From: Thioalkalivibrio nitratireducens DSM 14787
Lineage (GTDB): Bacteria > Pseudomonadota > Gammaproteobacteria > Ectothiorhodospirales > Ectothiorhodospiraceae
DNA: 64,000 bases
Direction: 5' to 3'
NCBI RefSeq assembly: GCF_000321415.2
Contig: NC_019902.2
Location: 1,054,001-1,118,000 of the forward strand
Shown: in pieces, positions 1 to 8,572 of the stretch
Layout of the letters: each line of letters opens with the position of its first letter
Position numbering within the stretch: position 1 is the first letter of the stretch
Made by a program: the position numbers and the translations under genes
The notes under the pieces: model-generated
Told to the model about the DNA's origin: nothing
Database searches by the model: none
Seen by the model: only the letters and a program-made list of their open reading frames with translations

Positions 1-2860
1 CGTCGATTGCGAGCGCCGCAAGCTCAGACTCGGTGGCGGCGGCACCGGAACCGGTCACGTCCAGCACCGCCGCTCCGCCTTCGACCGAGAGCACCCGAAT
101 GATCCGGCCGTTGTCGGATGCGATCCACGCCGCCTTGTCACGGTCGTACCAGCCAGCGGGCACGATCCCGCCCACCGGGAAGTCGAGGAAGTTTTCCACG
201 TACACCGGGACCGGTCGGTCGAAGCGAACCTCAGTGGCTCCCGCCGTCATCGCCTCGTCCACCGAGAGTTCCACGGCATAGGTATAACCCGATGTGGGCG
301 GCAGCTCTCCGGGCATGGCCGCGGCTCCGCTCTCCCCCACCGTGTACTCTGTTGCGCGAACACTCATGCGCGTGATGGGCTGCGAGCTGCCGTCGGCAAA
401 CCGCAGCTCCGCTGTGGTCCCCTGCGGAAACAGGATCGTGGCCTGCCGCGTGCCGTCGGTGTCGCTCACCACGCTGCCGCGGGCGGCCTGGACCGGTACA
501 TCGGCCGCGAGATCGATGCTGCTGACGGCCGGGTCGAGAGGGATCAGCACCACGTCGGGTGCCCAGACGTAGTCCAGCCAGGGCACCCGGACCTGCCTCT
601 GGACCGGAAGATAGCCCGGCTTGTCATATCGCACCGCGAGATGGCCTCCACCGTTCACGGCCATGTCGAAGCTGCCGTCCAGCCGGCTGAGGGTGTGGCC
701 GAGGTCATCGTGGTCCTTCACCGTGATGCGCACCCCGGCGAGCGGCTGCCCGTCCCGCGCGGTCACTCTGCCGCGCAGCACGGCCGCACGATGCTCGGTG
801 ATCGTTCCGGGCACCACTCCGCGCTGAATGGGATTGTCCCCGGTGTAGAGGAAGGCGGTCGCGGCCAGCAGCTCCGGAACGCCGCCTTCATCCAAAGCCG
901 GGGCGACCGTGGCCGGATCCGGCGGCAGAAGGCCTTGGTCTATGCCGGTTACACCGGGTACATCTAGCACGACGGGTGTGCTGCGGTTCTCGGCACGGTC
1001 GACCACGACGAGTTCAAGGCTCTCACCCGGTGAGGCGTCAACGATCAGCGCGAAGCTACCGTCGGCGGCGACTGGACTGCTGGCCACAGCGCCGGTGTGC
1101 GTGTTCTGCAGATGAATCCGCGCGTCCGCCTCGGCACTGCCCACGCCGCCGGTCACGGAGACCTGGCCAGCGCTGACATCGCCGACCCGGACCTGATCGG
1201 CCTCCACCGGAAGCGGGGGCACCGTATCGAGGACGATCGTGGCCTGCAGTTCGCCGACGTTCCCGGCGCGGTCGACCGCCACGAAGGACAATGTGTTCGG
1301 GCCTTCGACCAGCTCCACCGGGTGATCAAAGCGGTGCTCCAGCCCCAGCGCCACGGCCTCGCCTTCGATCGTCAGTTCCACCGGTTCGCTGACCAGCCCA
1401 TGCAGCCGGGTCTGCACCTGATTGGTGAAGCCACCCGGCTCTGGCGACGTCAGTGTGATCACCGGCGGGATGGTGTCGACCGTGAACCGGCGCTCCGCGA
1501 ACGCGGAGACGTTGCCGGCACGGTCCGCAACCACCGCCCGCAGCGTCACCCCCCCTTCGTGAACGGTCGACTCAGGGACGCACTCCGCGCCGTCGGCGGC
1601 GTGCGCACAGGAGGCCGGGAGATTCTTGTGGTCCACCGTAAGCGCAAGCGAGTCCGGGTCGACCCCGGATCCCACGTCGCTGTACCGCAGCACGATCGGC
1701 GGTCTCGCGGTGTTCTCGAAGCTGTTTTCTGCAGGCGCGACGATCGCGATTTCGGGAGGGGTCACGTCCGCATAAGCGGACAATGCCCAAACACGGCCCC
1801 GAAAGGACGGATGTGTACGCAGATCCAGGCTGACGCTCCAGTCACCATGGGCCGAGATCCGCTGCAGCGTGGAGGCACCCGCGACCCAGGCCGACCCATC
1901 CGCCGGATCGACCGCCAGCGCCAGCACCGTTTCCGTACCGTACAGGGGCTGCAGGGCGAAATGCTCGTGGCCCGAGGCATCCAGCAACCACAGCCAGGTC
2001 CCATCCGTTGCCCAAAGGGCCCCCGCCTGGTCGGCTGTGATAAGCCGGATGTCGCTGCCCTCCTGCGTGAACTGCAACGTGCCGTCGATCGCATAGCGGC
2101 GAAGACCCCCTGCGCCGCCCACCCAGACAGCGTCCAGGCTGGCATCGAATGCGATCGTGCGGGCATCGAATCCTTCGCCCAGAAGCACCTCTCCCGCAGG
2201 CTCTCCCTGCAGCGTCCAGGCACTGAGCCTGTCGGGGCCTGCGACCCACGCAGTCCTTCGCCCGGAATCCAGCGCCATGGCACGCAGAGGTTGCGCCAGC
2301 GGGTGGTGGAGCAACTGGACACCCCGCCAGTCAAAGACCGTCAAGCTGCCAAGACGCGCCAGCCAGATGTCGCCACTGGCCTCGTCGATCGCCAGATCGA
2401 GGTGCACTGGGTTGGCATTTCCCCGGCCGCCATGGTGAACGGGGATCGTCATCGAGACCTGCCCGCCGGGATCGAGCGCATACAGGCTGCCGCGGCCATA
2501 GGCCCAGGCGGTCCCCCGTCGCAGATCCACGGCCACGGCATTCAGTTTCCCTGTGCCGTAATCCGAGAAGAGGATCGCCCCGTCGACCGCGTCGACGAGC
2601 AGGGCACCGCCCGTGGCTCCCACCCACAAGGACGCGCCGGGCGTGGTGGCGCGATCCTCTTCCTGCACGCCAGCGCCGATGGGATCCGAGTCCTCGTTGC
2701 CCTGGGTGCCCACGGTCCACGCGGGGATCAGCAGCAACAGCGCGAGCGCATGGACCGCGGACCGCCATCCGCGCCGCCGCGCGGGACCACGATCACCGTC
2801 CGATTGACCCGCCGAGGTTTTTTCCTGCCCGCGCGTACCTGCCCGGTTCGTTCCTTCCAT
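1..2860 (-). CDS. Rhs-type large secreted protein, N-terminal part (runs off window)
   Basis: A continuous minus-strand frame runs from an ATG at 2860 to the left edge without a stop (about 953 codons seen). After a basic N-terminus there is a hydrophobic stretch (residues about 35-50, HALALLLLIPAW) that looks like a signal or anchor. Next comes a region of repeated short W/D-rich beta-propeller-like units (about 65-340), then two Ig-like units beginning PPEIAIVAP and PPVITLTSP, then a carboxypeptidase-regulatory-like unit (AVLRGRVTARDGQPLAG). The last part (YTVGESGAAAMPGELPPTSG) matches what I remember of the N-terminal region of proteobacterial Rhs/YD-repeat proteins. The Rhs repeats and toxin tip would lie outside the window. 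The Rhs assignment is family knowledge; the domains are read from the sequence. Confidence 0.75.
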   Translation of the reverse strand, partial: MEGTNRAGTRGQEKTSAGQSDGDRGPARRRGWRSAVHALALLLLIPAWTVGTQGNEDSDPIGAGVQEEDRATTPGASLWVGATGGALLVDAVDGAILFSDYGTGKLNAVAVDLRRGTAWAYGRGSLYALDPGGQVSMTIPVHHGGRGNANPVHLDLAIDEASGDIWLARLGSLTVFDWRGVQLLHHPLAQPLRAMALDSGRRTAWVAGPDRLSAWTLQGEPAGEVLLGEGFDARTIAFDASLDAVWVGGAGGLRRYAIDGTLQFTQEGSDIRLITADQAGALWATDGTWLWLLDASGHEHFALQPLYGTETVLALAVDPADGSAWVAGASTLQRISAHGDWSVSLDLRTHPSFRGRVWALSAYADVTPPEIAIVAPAENSFENTARPPIVLRYSDVGSGVDPDSLALTVDHKNLPASCAHAADGAECVPESTVHEGGVTLRAVVADRAGNVSAFAERRFTVDTIPPVITLTSPEPGGFTNQVQTRLHGLVSEPVELTIEGEAVALGLEHRFDHPVELVEGPNTLSFVAVDRAGNVGELQATIVLDTVPPLPVEADQVRVGDVSAGQVSVTGGVGSAEADARIHLQNTHTGAVASSPVAADGSFALIVDASPGESLELVVVDRAENRSTPVVLDVPGVTGIDQGLLPPDPATVAPALDEGGVPELLAATAFLYTGDNPIQRGVVPGTITEHRAAVLRGRVTARDGQPLAGVRITVKDHDDLGHTLSRLDGSFDMAVNGGGHLAVRYDKPGYLPVQRQVRVPWLDYVWAPDVVLIPLDPAVSSIDLAADVPVQAARGSVVSDTDGTRQATILFPQGTTAELRFADGSSQPITRMSVRATEYTVGESGAAAMPGELPPTSGYTYAVELSVDEAMTAGATEVRFDRPVPVYVENFLDFPVGGIVPAGWYDRDKAAWIASDNGRIIRVLSVEGGAAVLDVTGSGAAATESELAALAID

Positions 2861-3197
2861 GGAGACGCTACTCCCTTGCCTGATCGTTTCCGGATGCGCA
2901 GGGAGGCCGTTGGCGGCTAAACGCGGTGCGATCGAGGGGAGGGATACGTCTCCGCCCCAATCGGGCCGGACTAACACGGGTTTCAAGGCCACCGGCGGTG
3001 GCACCCGGACATCCAGACCCTAGCGATGCAGCCGTACGCACACTCCCTGTGCGACTAAAAGCGAAAAGAATTACCACAGCGCTGCCCGGGGGCACAAGCG
3101 CGGCGGCCGGAAGCATTCGCTCCGATGGTCTGAGGAATTGGCGAGGACACGGGATTTATCCGCAGGTCTTCGCCGCGTCAGAACGCGGAGAGCCGGT

Positions 3198-3425
3198 TCA
3201 CCTCGTGCAGCGCGCGTGCCAGCACAGCGCGGTGACCTCGGTCAGATCGTGCGCGGCGGTCTGCCTGCCGTTCGCGTCGAACAGGCAGAGCTCCACGCGC
3301 TCCGTGACCTCCGAGTACAGCGAGAAGTTCGTGCCCTTGCCATCGAACGTGGCCCCGAGCGGGTAGGGCTCACCCGGCAACGGCACCGCTGCTAACGGTT
3401 TGCTCACACTGGAATCCCGCTTCAT
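3198..3425 (-). pseudogene. glgX: glgX (glycogen debranching enzyme) N-terminal stub
   Basis: An ATG at 3425 opens a 75-codon frame containing [20 protein letters not shown] and [13 protein letters not shown], the start of the isoamylase/GlgX CBM48 domain. A full GlgX is near 700 residues, so about 90% of the gene is missing. In the next frame the same stretch ends [11 protein letters not shown]-stop, which could be the true C-terminus of the gene, joined out of frame by an internal deletion. The 337 bases between this stub and the Rhs-type gene (2861-3197) show no coding or structural signal that I can recognise. Confidence 0.6.
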
Positions 3426-3840
3426 CGTGCCCTCGCGATCCGGCCCGGCAACCGGGCGTGATATCGGACGCACGGAATCGCGGACCAGCAGGCAGCGGTG
3501 CACCGCCCACGCGATCCCGGACGCAAACCCGGAGTTCACTCCCGATCAGCATAGGCCGCGCAACGGGGGAATGTGTACCCCGCTGCGCGCAGCGGCATTC
3601 GGAAGGGTCGCATTGATCGGGTGCCGTGGCGAGTGCAGCCTTCAGCGAGGTCGTCACAAGGGCATTTCTGCGCAGGCAGAGTGACGGGCTCGTGCTAACT
3701 CTCATGGCCCCCGGGTCCCGCAAGCGGGAGAGGGGAGAGATGCGCGGCTTTCGCGTTAAATTAGAATGCAAGAATATGGCGGTCGTGTCGCCCCGCTTGG
3801 CAGGCTTGTGCCCCGGAAATAGAAGAACTTTAAAGCAGAA

Positions 3841-3854
3841 TTGATTGCAGTCAT
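3841..3854 (+). promoter_or_regulatory. candidate Fnr/Crp-type box upstream of the molybdoenzyme operon
   Basis: TTGATTGCAGTCAT lies 60 bases before the alpha-subunit start. The left half is a perfect Fnr half-site (TTGAT); the right half matches ATCAA at three of five positions. A better box precedes the Fnr-type regulator gene at 10839. The rest of the gap 3426-3914 shows nothing else I can name. Regulation by that regulator is inference. Confidence 0.3.
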
Positions 3855-3914
3855 TTTCCCCCGCTGCGGTATCGCTTTTACTGGTTCCCAGATCCAGAGG
3901 AGGAGGCTGTCGAC

Positions 3915-6900
3915 ATGGGTGACCGGTCCAAAGAATTTTCCAAGTCGCGCCGGCATTTCCTGCAGCTTGCAGGTGCGGCAGGATTTGGCGCCGTCGCAAC
4001 ACCTGGGGCTGTGCTGGCGCAGTTCCGGTATTTGGCGCCGACACGCGTCGAAAATCCACTTGCTCATTATCCGGACAGGAACTGGGAACACATCTATCGC
4101 GATATCTACCGCAGTGACGGCTCTTTTGTTTTTACCTGTGCGCCGAACGACACGCACAATTGTCTGCTTCGCGCCTTTTACAAGAACAAGGTACTGACAC
4201 GAATCGAGCCCACCTACGGTTATCACAAGGCGACCGATCTGGAGGGGAACCAAGCATCTGCGCGGTGGGATCCCCGCTGCTGCCAAAAGGGGCTCGTACT
4301 TACGCGGCGTCTGTATGGCGACCGTCGCGTCAAGGGAGCCTTCCTGCGCAAGGGGTTCAAGGACTGGGTGGACGAGGGCTTCCCGCGGGATGCGACGACC
4401 GGTATGCCTCCGAAGCACTTCCTCAATCGCGGCTGGGATTCATGGGTCAAGGTGTCGCACGAGGAGGCCGCCGATTATCACGCGCGGACGTTGCGGAGTA
4501 TCGCCGAAACCTATTCCGGCGAGCAGGGGCGGCGCCACCTGGAAGCCCAGGGTTACCACCCCTCGATGATCGATGCGATGGACGGGGCCGGCACGCGCAC
4601 GATGAAAGTGCGGGGAGGCATGGCCAAGCTGGGTGCGGCGCGCCTGCTTGGCACTTTCCGCATGGGCAACAGCCTGGCCCTGCTCGATCACCATGTCCGC
4701 GGCGTGGGACCGGATGAGGCCAAGGGCGCCGGCGCCTGGGATTCATATTCGTTCCACACCGATCTGCCGCCCGGCCACACCATGGTCTGCGGAGATCAAA
4801 CCAACGACTTTGAGTTCCACGACGCCGACAACGCCGAGATGATCGTCGTCTGGGGCATGAACTGGATCTGCACCAAAATGCCCGACAGCCACTGGCTCAC
4901 GGAGGCACGGCTCAAGGGGGCGAAGACCGTGGCGGTCACGGTGGAGTACTCGGCCACGGCCAACAAGTGCGACGAGGTTCTGGTCATCCGCCCGGGCACC
5001 GATCCCGCCCTCGCCCTGGGCATGGCCGGCGTCATCATTCGGGAGGGCATCTACGACAAGGATTTTGTTCGTCGCTACACCGACCTGCCGGCACTCGTGC
5101 GCATGGACACACTGGAAGGTCTGAAGGCACGGGACGTTTTTCCCGGCCACGTGGAACGTCAGCTGGACAACTGGACCCACGTGCTGGGTGCCGGGGAGGA
5201 GGAGCCACCGGTGCATCAGCAGAACGGCCGCTATATCCCCCATGCGCTGAAAGGTGAGTTCTCCGATTTCGTGGTCTGGGACAAGGCCACGGGAGAGCCG
5301 GTCGCCGTTGGTACGGATCAGCTCGGCGACCACTTCGACAAGCTGGGAATCGATCCGGCGCTGGAGGGGAGCTTCCGTGTCCGAACCGTCGATGGCAAGA
5401 CGGTCGAGGTGCGCCCGGTGTTCGATCTTACCCGGCAGTACATCGACGACAACCTGACTCCGGAGCAGGTGGAGGCGATCACCTGGGCGCCGCGGGGATC
5501 CGTGGAAAGCGTCGCGCGGGATATCGCCAAACATGCCGGAAAGACGCTGGTTCCCTGCGGCATGGGTCCGAACCAGTTCTGGAACAACGACAACAAGGAC
5601 CGCGCGATCTTCCTGTTGGTGGCACTCACCGGTAACGTCGGCCGGCATGGTGGCAACATCGGCAGTTACGCCGGCAACTACCGGGTCAGCCTGTTCTCCG
5701 GCGCCGGGCTCTGGACGGGAGAAGATCCCTTCAACGTCCAGATCGATCCCGAGGGGCCGGTTTCCCGGAGAAGCACCCTGCGCTACGAATCGCTGCACTA
5801 CTGGGCAAACGGCGAGCGCATCATGATGGCCGGCGACAAAGTGATTACCACGGGTAATCATGTCCCGACCCCTACCAAGGCCATCTGGCAAACGAACTCC
5901 AACTCCAGTCTGGGCAACCAGAAGGGCCATTACGATGTTGTGAACAACACCCTTCCCAAGTGCGAGCTGGTCGTTTACAACGACTGGTGGTGGACGGCGT
6001 CGTGTGAATACAGCGATATCGTCTACGGGGTGGACTCCTGGATGGAGTTCAAGCATCCGGACATGACGGCGTCCAACACCAATCCTTTTCTGCAAATCTT
6101 CCCGGCAACCCCGCTGCGACGCACCTACGGAACGGTGCACGATCTGGAAACCTATCTACTGGTGAGCCGCGCTCTGAGCGATCTGACCGGAGACCGGCGC
6201 TTCGTGGACCTGTGGCGGTTCGTCGAGGAGAACCGGGTCGACGTCTATCTGCAGCGCATCCTCGATCACTCCGCCAACCTCCGCGGTTACCAGTTCCACC
6301 ATCTCAACGGGCTGGCACGGGCCGGCATCCCGGCGCTGGTGAACAATCGTACTTACCCGCGGGTGTTCAGCTACGAACAGGTCGCCGAGTCCAAACCCTG
6401 GTACACGAAAACGGGGCGGCTGGAATTCTACCGGCCCGAGCCCGAGTTCATCGAGGCGGGCGAGAACCTGGCGGTCTACCGGGAACCTTCGGAAGCCACC
6501 TTCCACGAGCCCTGCGCGATCCTGGCCAAGGAGCACCCGGCGATTCGGCCCAAGCGGCCGGCGGACTGGGGCATCCCGGCCGACGACCGCAGCCACCAGA
6601 ACCGGCAGATGCGCAACACGACGATGGACGGGGCCTCGCTGCTGGCATCGAAGCATCCGCTGATCGAAGCGGGCTACCGCTACGTGTTCCACACGCCGAA
6701 ATACCGGCACGGCGCGCACACCACTCCGATCGACACCGATTACATGATGATGCTGTTCGGACCGTTCGGGGACATCTACCGCCGTGACAAGCGCATGCCC
6801 GGCACCAGTGAAATGTACGTTGACATCAATCCCTCCGATGCGAAGGAGCTCGGTATTGCCGACGGCGATTACGTCTGGATCGACGGAGATCCGGAAGAGC

Positions 6901-7418
6901 TCCCTTTCCGCGGCTGGCAGCAAGAGGGCCGGGAGGACGCGTACAAGGTCGCGCGACTGATGGCCCGGGCCCGCTACTACCCGGGGACGCCCCCAGGCAT
7001 CACCCGCATGTGGTTCAACGGATACATGGCGACGCCCGGCTCCGTGCAAGGGCACGAGGGCCGTGAGGACGGCATCGCCAAGAGCCCGGAGACCAACTAC
7101 CAGGCCATGTTCCGCTATGGCGGCCACCAGAGCCTTACCCGGTCATGGCTCAAGCCTACGCACCAAACCAACAGCCTCGTGTGGCGCAGGCTCTTCAGCC
7201 ACGTGCAGGGGCAAGGTTTCGCCGCGGACGTGCACTGTGTCACCGGTGCCCCGCGCGAGTCCATGGCCAAGTTCACCAAGGCGGAACCGGGCGGCATCGG
7301 CGGCGAAGGGCTTTGGCGGCCGGTGAGCCTCGGGCTTCGACCCGCGGCCGAGAGCGAGGCGCTGCAACGATATCTCAAGGGCGCCTACGTCCTTGCATCC
7401 GACAAAGAACAGTCCTGA
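3915..7418 (+). CDS. NXR/Nar-like molybdopterin oxidoreductase, catalytic alpha subunit
   Basis: 1167 residues, type II DMSO-reductase family. The N-terminus has a Tat motif SRRHFLQ (11-17) followed by a hydrophobic stretch to about AVLAQ, so the folded subunit should be exported to the periplasm. The FS0 cluster motif is C75-x3-D79-x3-C83 with C122; Asp occupies a position that is Cys in NarG. The wording CAPNDTHNC, RWDPRCCQKGL, HTDLPPGH and VVWGMNW is, from memory, very close to NxrA of Nitrospira and anammox bacteria. The length also fits the periplasmic NXR clade (about 1150) better than selenate, chlorate or dimethylsulfide enzymes (about 910). A strong ribosome site AGGAGGAGG (3898-3906) sits 8 bases before the ATG. 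It could oxidise nitrite, reduce nitrate or act on another oxyanion; sequence alone does not decide the direction. Confidence 0.88.
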   Translation: MGDRSKEFSKSRRHFLQLAGAAGFGAVATPGAVLAQFRYLAPTRVENPLAHYPDRNWEHIYRDIYRSDGSFVFTCAPNDTHNCLLRAFYKNKVLTRIEPTYGYHKATDLEGNQASARWDPRCCQKGLVLTRRLYGDRRVKGAFLRKGFKDWVDEGFPRDATTGMPPKHFLNRGWDSWVKVSHEEAADYHARTLRSIAETYSGEQGRRHLEAQGYHPSMIDAMDGAGTRTMKVRGGMAKLGAARLLGTFRMGNSLALLDHHVRGVGPDEAKGAGAWDSYSFHTDLPPGHTMVCGDQTNDFEFHDADNAEMIVVWGMNWICTKMPDSHWLTEARLKGAKTVAVTVEYSATANKCDEVLVIRPGTDPALALGMAGVIIREGIYDKDFVRRYTDLPALVRMDTLEGLKARDVFPGHVERQLDNWTHVLGAGEEEPPVHQQNGRYIPHALKGEFSDFVVWDKATGEPVAVGTDQLGDHFDKLGIDPALEGSFRVRTVDGKTVEVRPVFDLTRQYIDDNLTPEQVEAITWAPRGSVESVARDIAKHAGKTLVPCGMGPNQFWNNDNKDRAIFLLVALTGNVGRHGGNIGSYAGNYRVSLFSGAGLWTGEDPFNVQIDPEGPVSRRSTLRYESLHYWANGERIMMAGDKVITTGNHVPTPTKAIWQTNSNSSLGNQKGHYDVVNNTLPKCELVVYNDWWWTASCEYSDIVYGVDSWMEFKHPDMTASNTNPFLQIFPATPLRRTYGTVHDLETYLLVSRALSDLTGDRRFVDLWRFVEENRVDVYLQRILDHSANLRGYQFHHLNGLARAGIPALVNNRTYPRVFSYEQVAESKPWYTKTGRLEFYRPEPEFIEAGENLAVYREPSEATFHEPCAILAKEHPAIRPKRPADWGIPADDRSHQNRQMRNTTMDGASLLASKHPLIEAGYRYVFHTPKYRHGAHTTPIDTDYMMMLFGPFGDIYRRDKRMPGTSEMYVDINPSDAKELGIADGDYVWIDGDPEELPFRGWQQEGREDAYKVARLMARARYYPGTPPGITRMWFNGYMATPGSVQGHEGREDGIAKSPETNYQAMFRYGGHQSLTRSWLKPTHQTNSLVWRRLFSHVQGQGFAADVHCVTGAPRESMAKFTKAEPGGIGGEGLWRPVSLGLRPAAESEALQRYLKGAYVLASDKEQS

Positions 7419-7430
7419 GGAGGTTTTGCT

Positions 7431-8558
7431 ATGCCGAGCGTTTACAACTGGCAGCTGGGGCGGACGATGGAGTACCCCTTCGAAGGCGTGCGGCCCAAGC
7501 GGCAGTTTGCGATGATTCTCGATACCAACAAGTGCATCGCCTGCCAGACTTGCACCGTCGCGTGCAAGACCGCCTGGACCGCCGGCCGCGGGCAGGAATA
7601 CATGCTCTGGAACAACGTCGAAACCAAGCCCTACGGGTACTACCCCCTGGGCTGGGACGTCAATATCCTCGACCGCCACGGTGTGCAGGACGTCAACGAG
7701 GCCGTGTACAAGGGCAAGACCCTGTTCGAGGCAGCGCCGGACGGCGAGATCGTGCTGGGGTATCGACCCAAGGATGAGGACTACGCCTACCCGAACATCG
7801 GCGAGGACGACTGCACCGGTGAGATGGGGCAGGGCGCCTGGATGCAGATGCCGCACATGCAGTGGATGTACTATCTGCCCCGAATCTGCAACCACTGCAC
7901 CTATCCCGCGTGTCTCTCGGCCTGCCCGCGGCAGGTCATCTACAAGCGCGAGGAGGATGGGATCGTGCTCCTCGATCAGGAGCGCTGCCGCGGCTACCGC
8001 GAATGCGTGACTGCCTGCCCGTACAAGAAGGTGTTCTTCAACCCGATGACCCGGGTTTCGGAGAAGTGCATTGGCTGTTACCCGGCGATCGAGAACAATC
8101 GGCAAACCCAGTGCACCATCACCTGTATCGGCAAGATCCGGCTCCAGGGCTTCATCACCACGCCGGACGAGGCGCGCGAAGACAACCCGCTGGACTACAT
8201 CATCCACTTCGCCAAGGTTGCCAAGCCGCTGTATCCGCAGTTCGGGCTCGAGCCGAACACCTATTACATTCCGCCGGTGCACGTCCCCCCGCGCTACCTG
8301 CGGCAGATGTTCGGCTGGGGCGTGGAACAGGCCATCGAGACCTATCGCCGCGCCTACGAGGACCCCAAACTGCTCGGAGCGATGCTGCTGTTCGGTGCCA
8401 CCTCGGCGATCATCCATCGCTTCAAGCTGGAGGGCGGCAAAGTAATCGGCTACGACGACAAGGGCGCCGAGCTGGTGCGCGTTCCGATGGTCGAGCCCAC
8501 GTATGTGCGGGATGCCTACGACGCGCGCTTCGACACCTATCGCACCAACGTGACCTGA
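7431..8558 (+). CDS. NXR/Nar-like iron-sulfur beta subunit
   Basis: 375 residues that should carry four Fe-S clusters and pass electrons between the alpha subunit and the heme-b gamma subunit. Cysteine groups are CIACQTCTVAC (near 37), CNHCTYPACLSACP, CRGYRECVTACP and CIGCYP with a later CTITC. In the third group Tyr replaces one Cys, as Trp does in NarH, which predicts a [3Fe-4S] cluster. The N-terminus MPSVYNWQLGRTMEY and the WNNVETKPYG segment match NxrB of Nitrospira as I remember it. There is no signal peptide, as expected for a partner carried out with the Tat-exported alpha subunit. It starts 12 bases after alpha with its own AGGAGG site, so the genes form an operon. Confidence 0.9.
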   Translation: MPSVYNWQLGRTMEYPFEGVRPKRQFAMILDTNKCIACQTCTVACKTAWTAGRGQEYMLWNNVETKPYGYYPLGWDVNILDRHGVQDVNEAVYKGKTLFEAAPDGEIVLGYRPKDEDYAYPNIGEDDCTGEMGQGAWMQMPHMQWMYYLPRICNHCTYPACLSACPRQVIYKREEDGIVLLDQERCRGYRECVTACPYKKVFFNPMTRVSEKCIGCYPAIENNRQTQCTITCIGKIRLQGFITTPDEAREDNPLDYIIHFAKVAKPLYPQFGLEPNTYYIPPVHVPPRYLRQMFGWGVEQAIETYRRAYEDPKLLGAMLLFGATSAIIHRFKLEGGKVIGYDDKGAELVRVPMVEPTYVRDAYDARFDTYRTNVT

Positions 8559-8572
8559 CAGGAGGCATGCTC

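Noticed and set aside
1097-2920. 607-codon plus-strand open frame
   Set aside because: It is antisense to the Rhs-type protein; its translation is Arg/Gly/His-rich, without domains, while the minus frame shows Ig-like and propeller units.
3198-3539. Longer start for the glgX stub at 3539
   Set aside because: The extra residues do not resemble any GlgX N-terminus; the family start MKRDSS at 3425 fits.
4743-6140. Long minus-strand frame in the molybdoenzyme alpha gene
   Set aside because: The opposite strand encodes a clear molybdopterin oxidoreductase; this is codon-bias shadow.
7862-8566. Extension of the gamma-chaperone frame upstream into the beta gene
   Set aside because: The beta subunit is certain in its own frame; the ribosome site and signal peptide place the gamma start at 8573.
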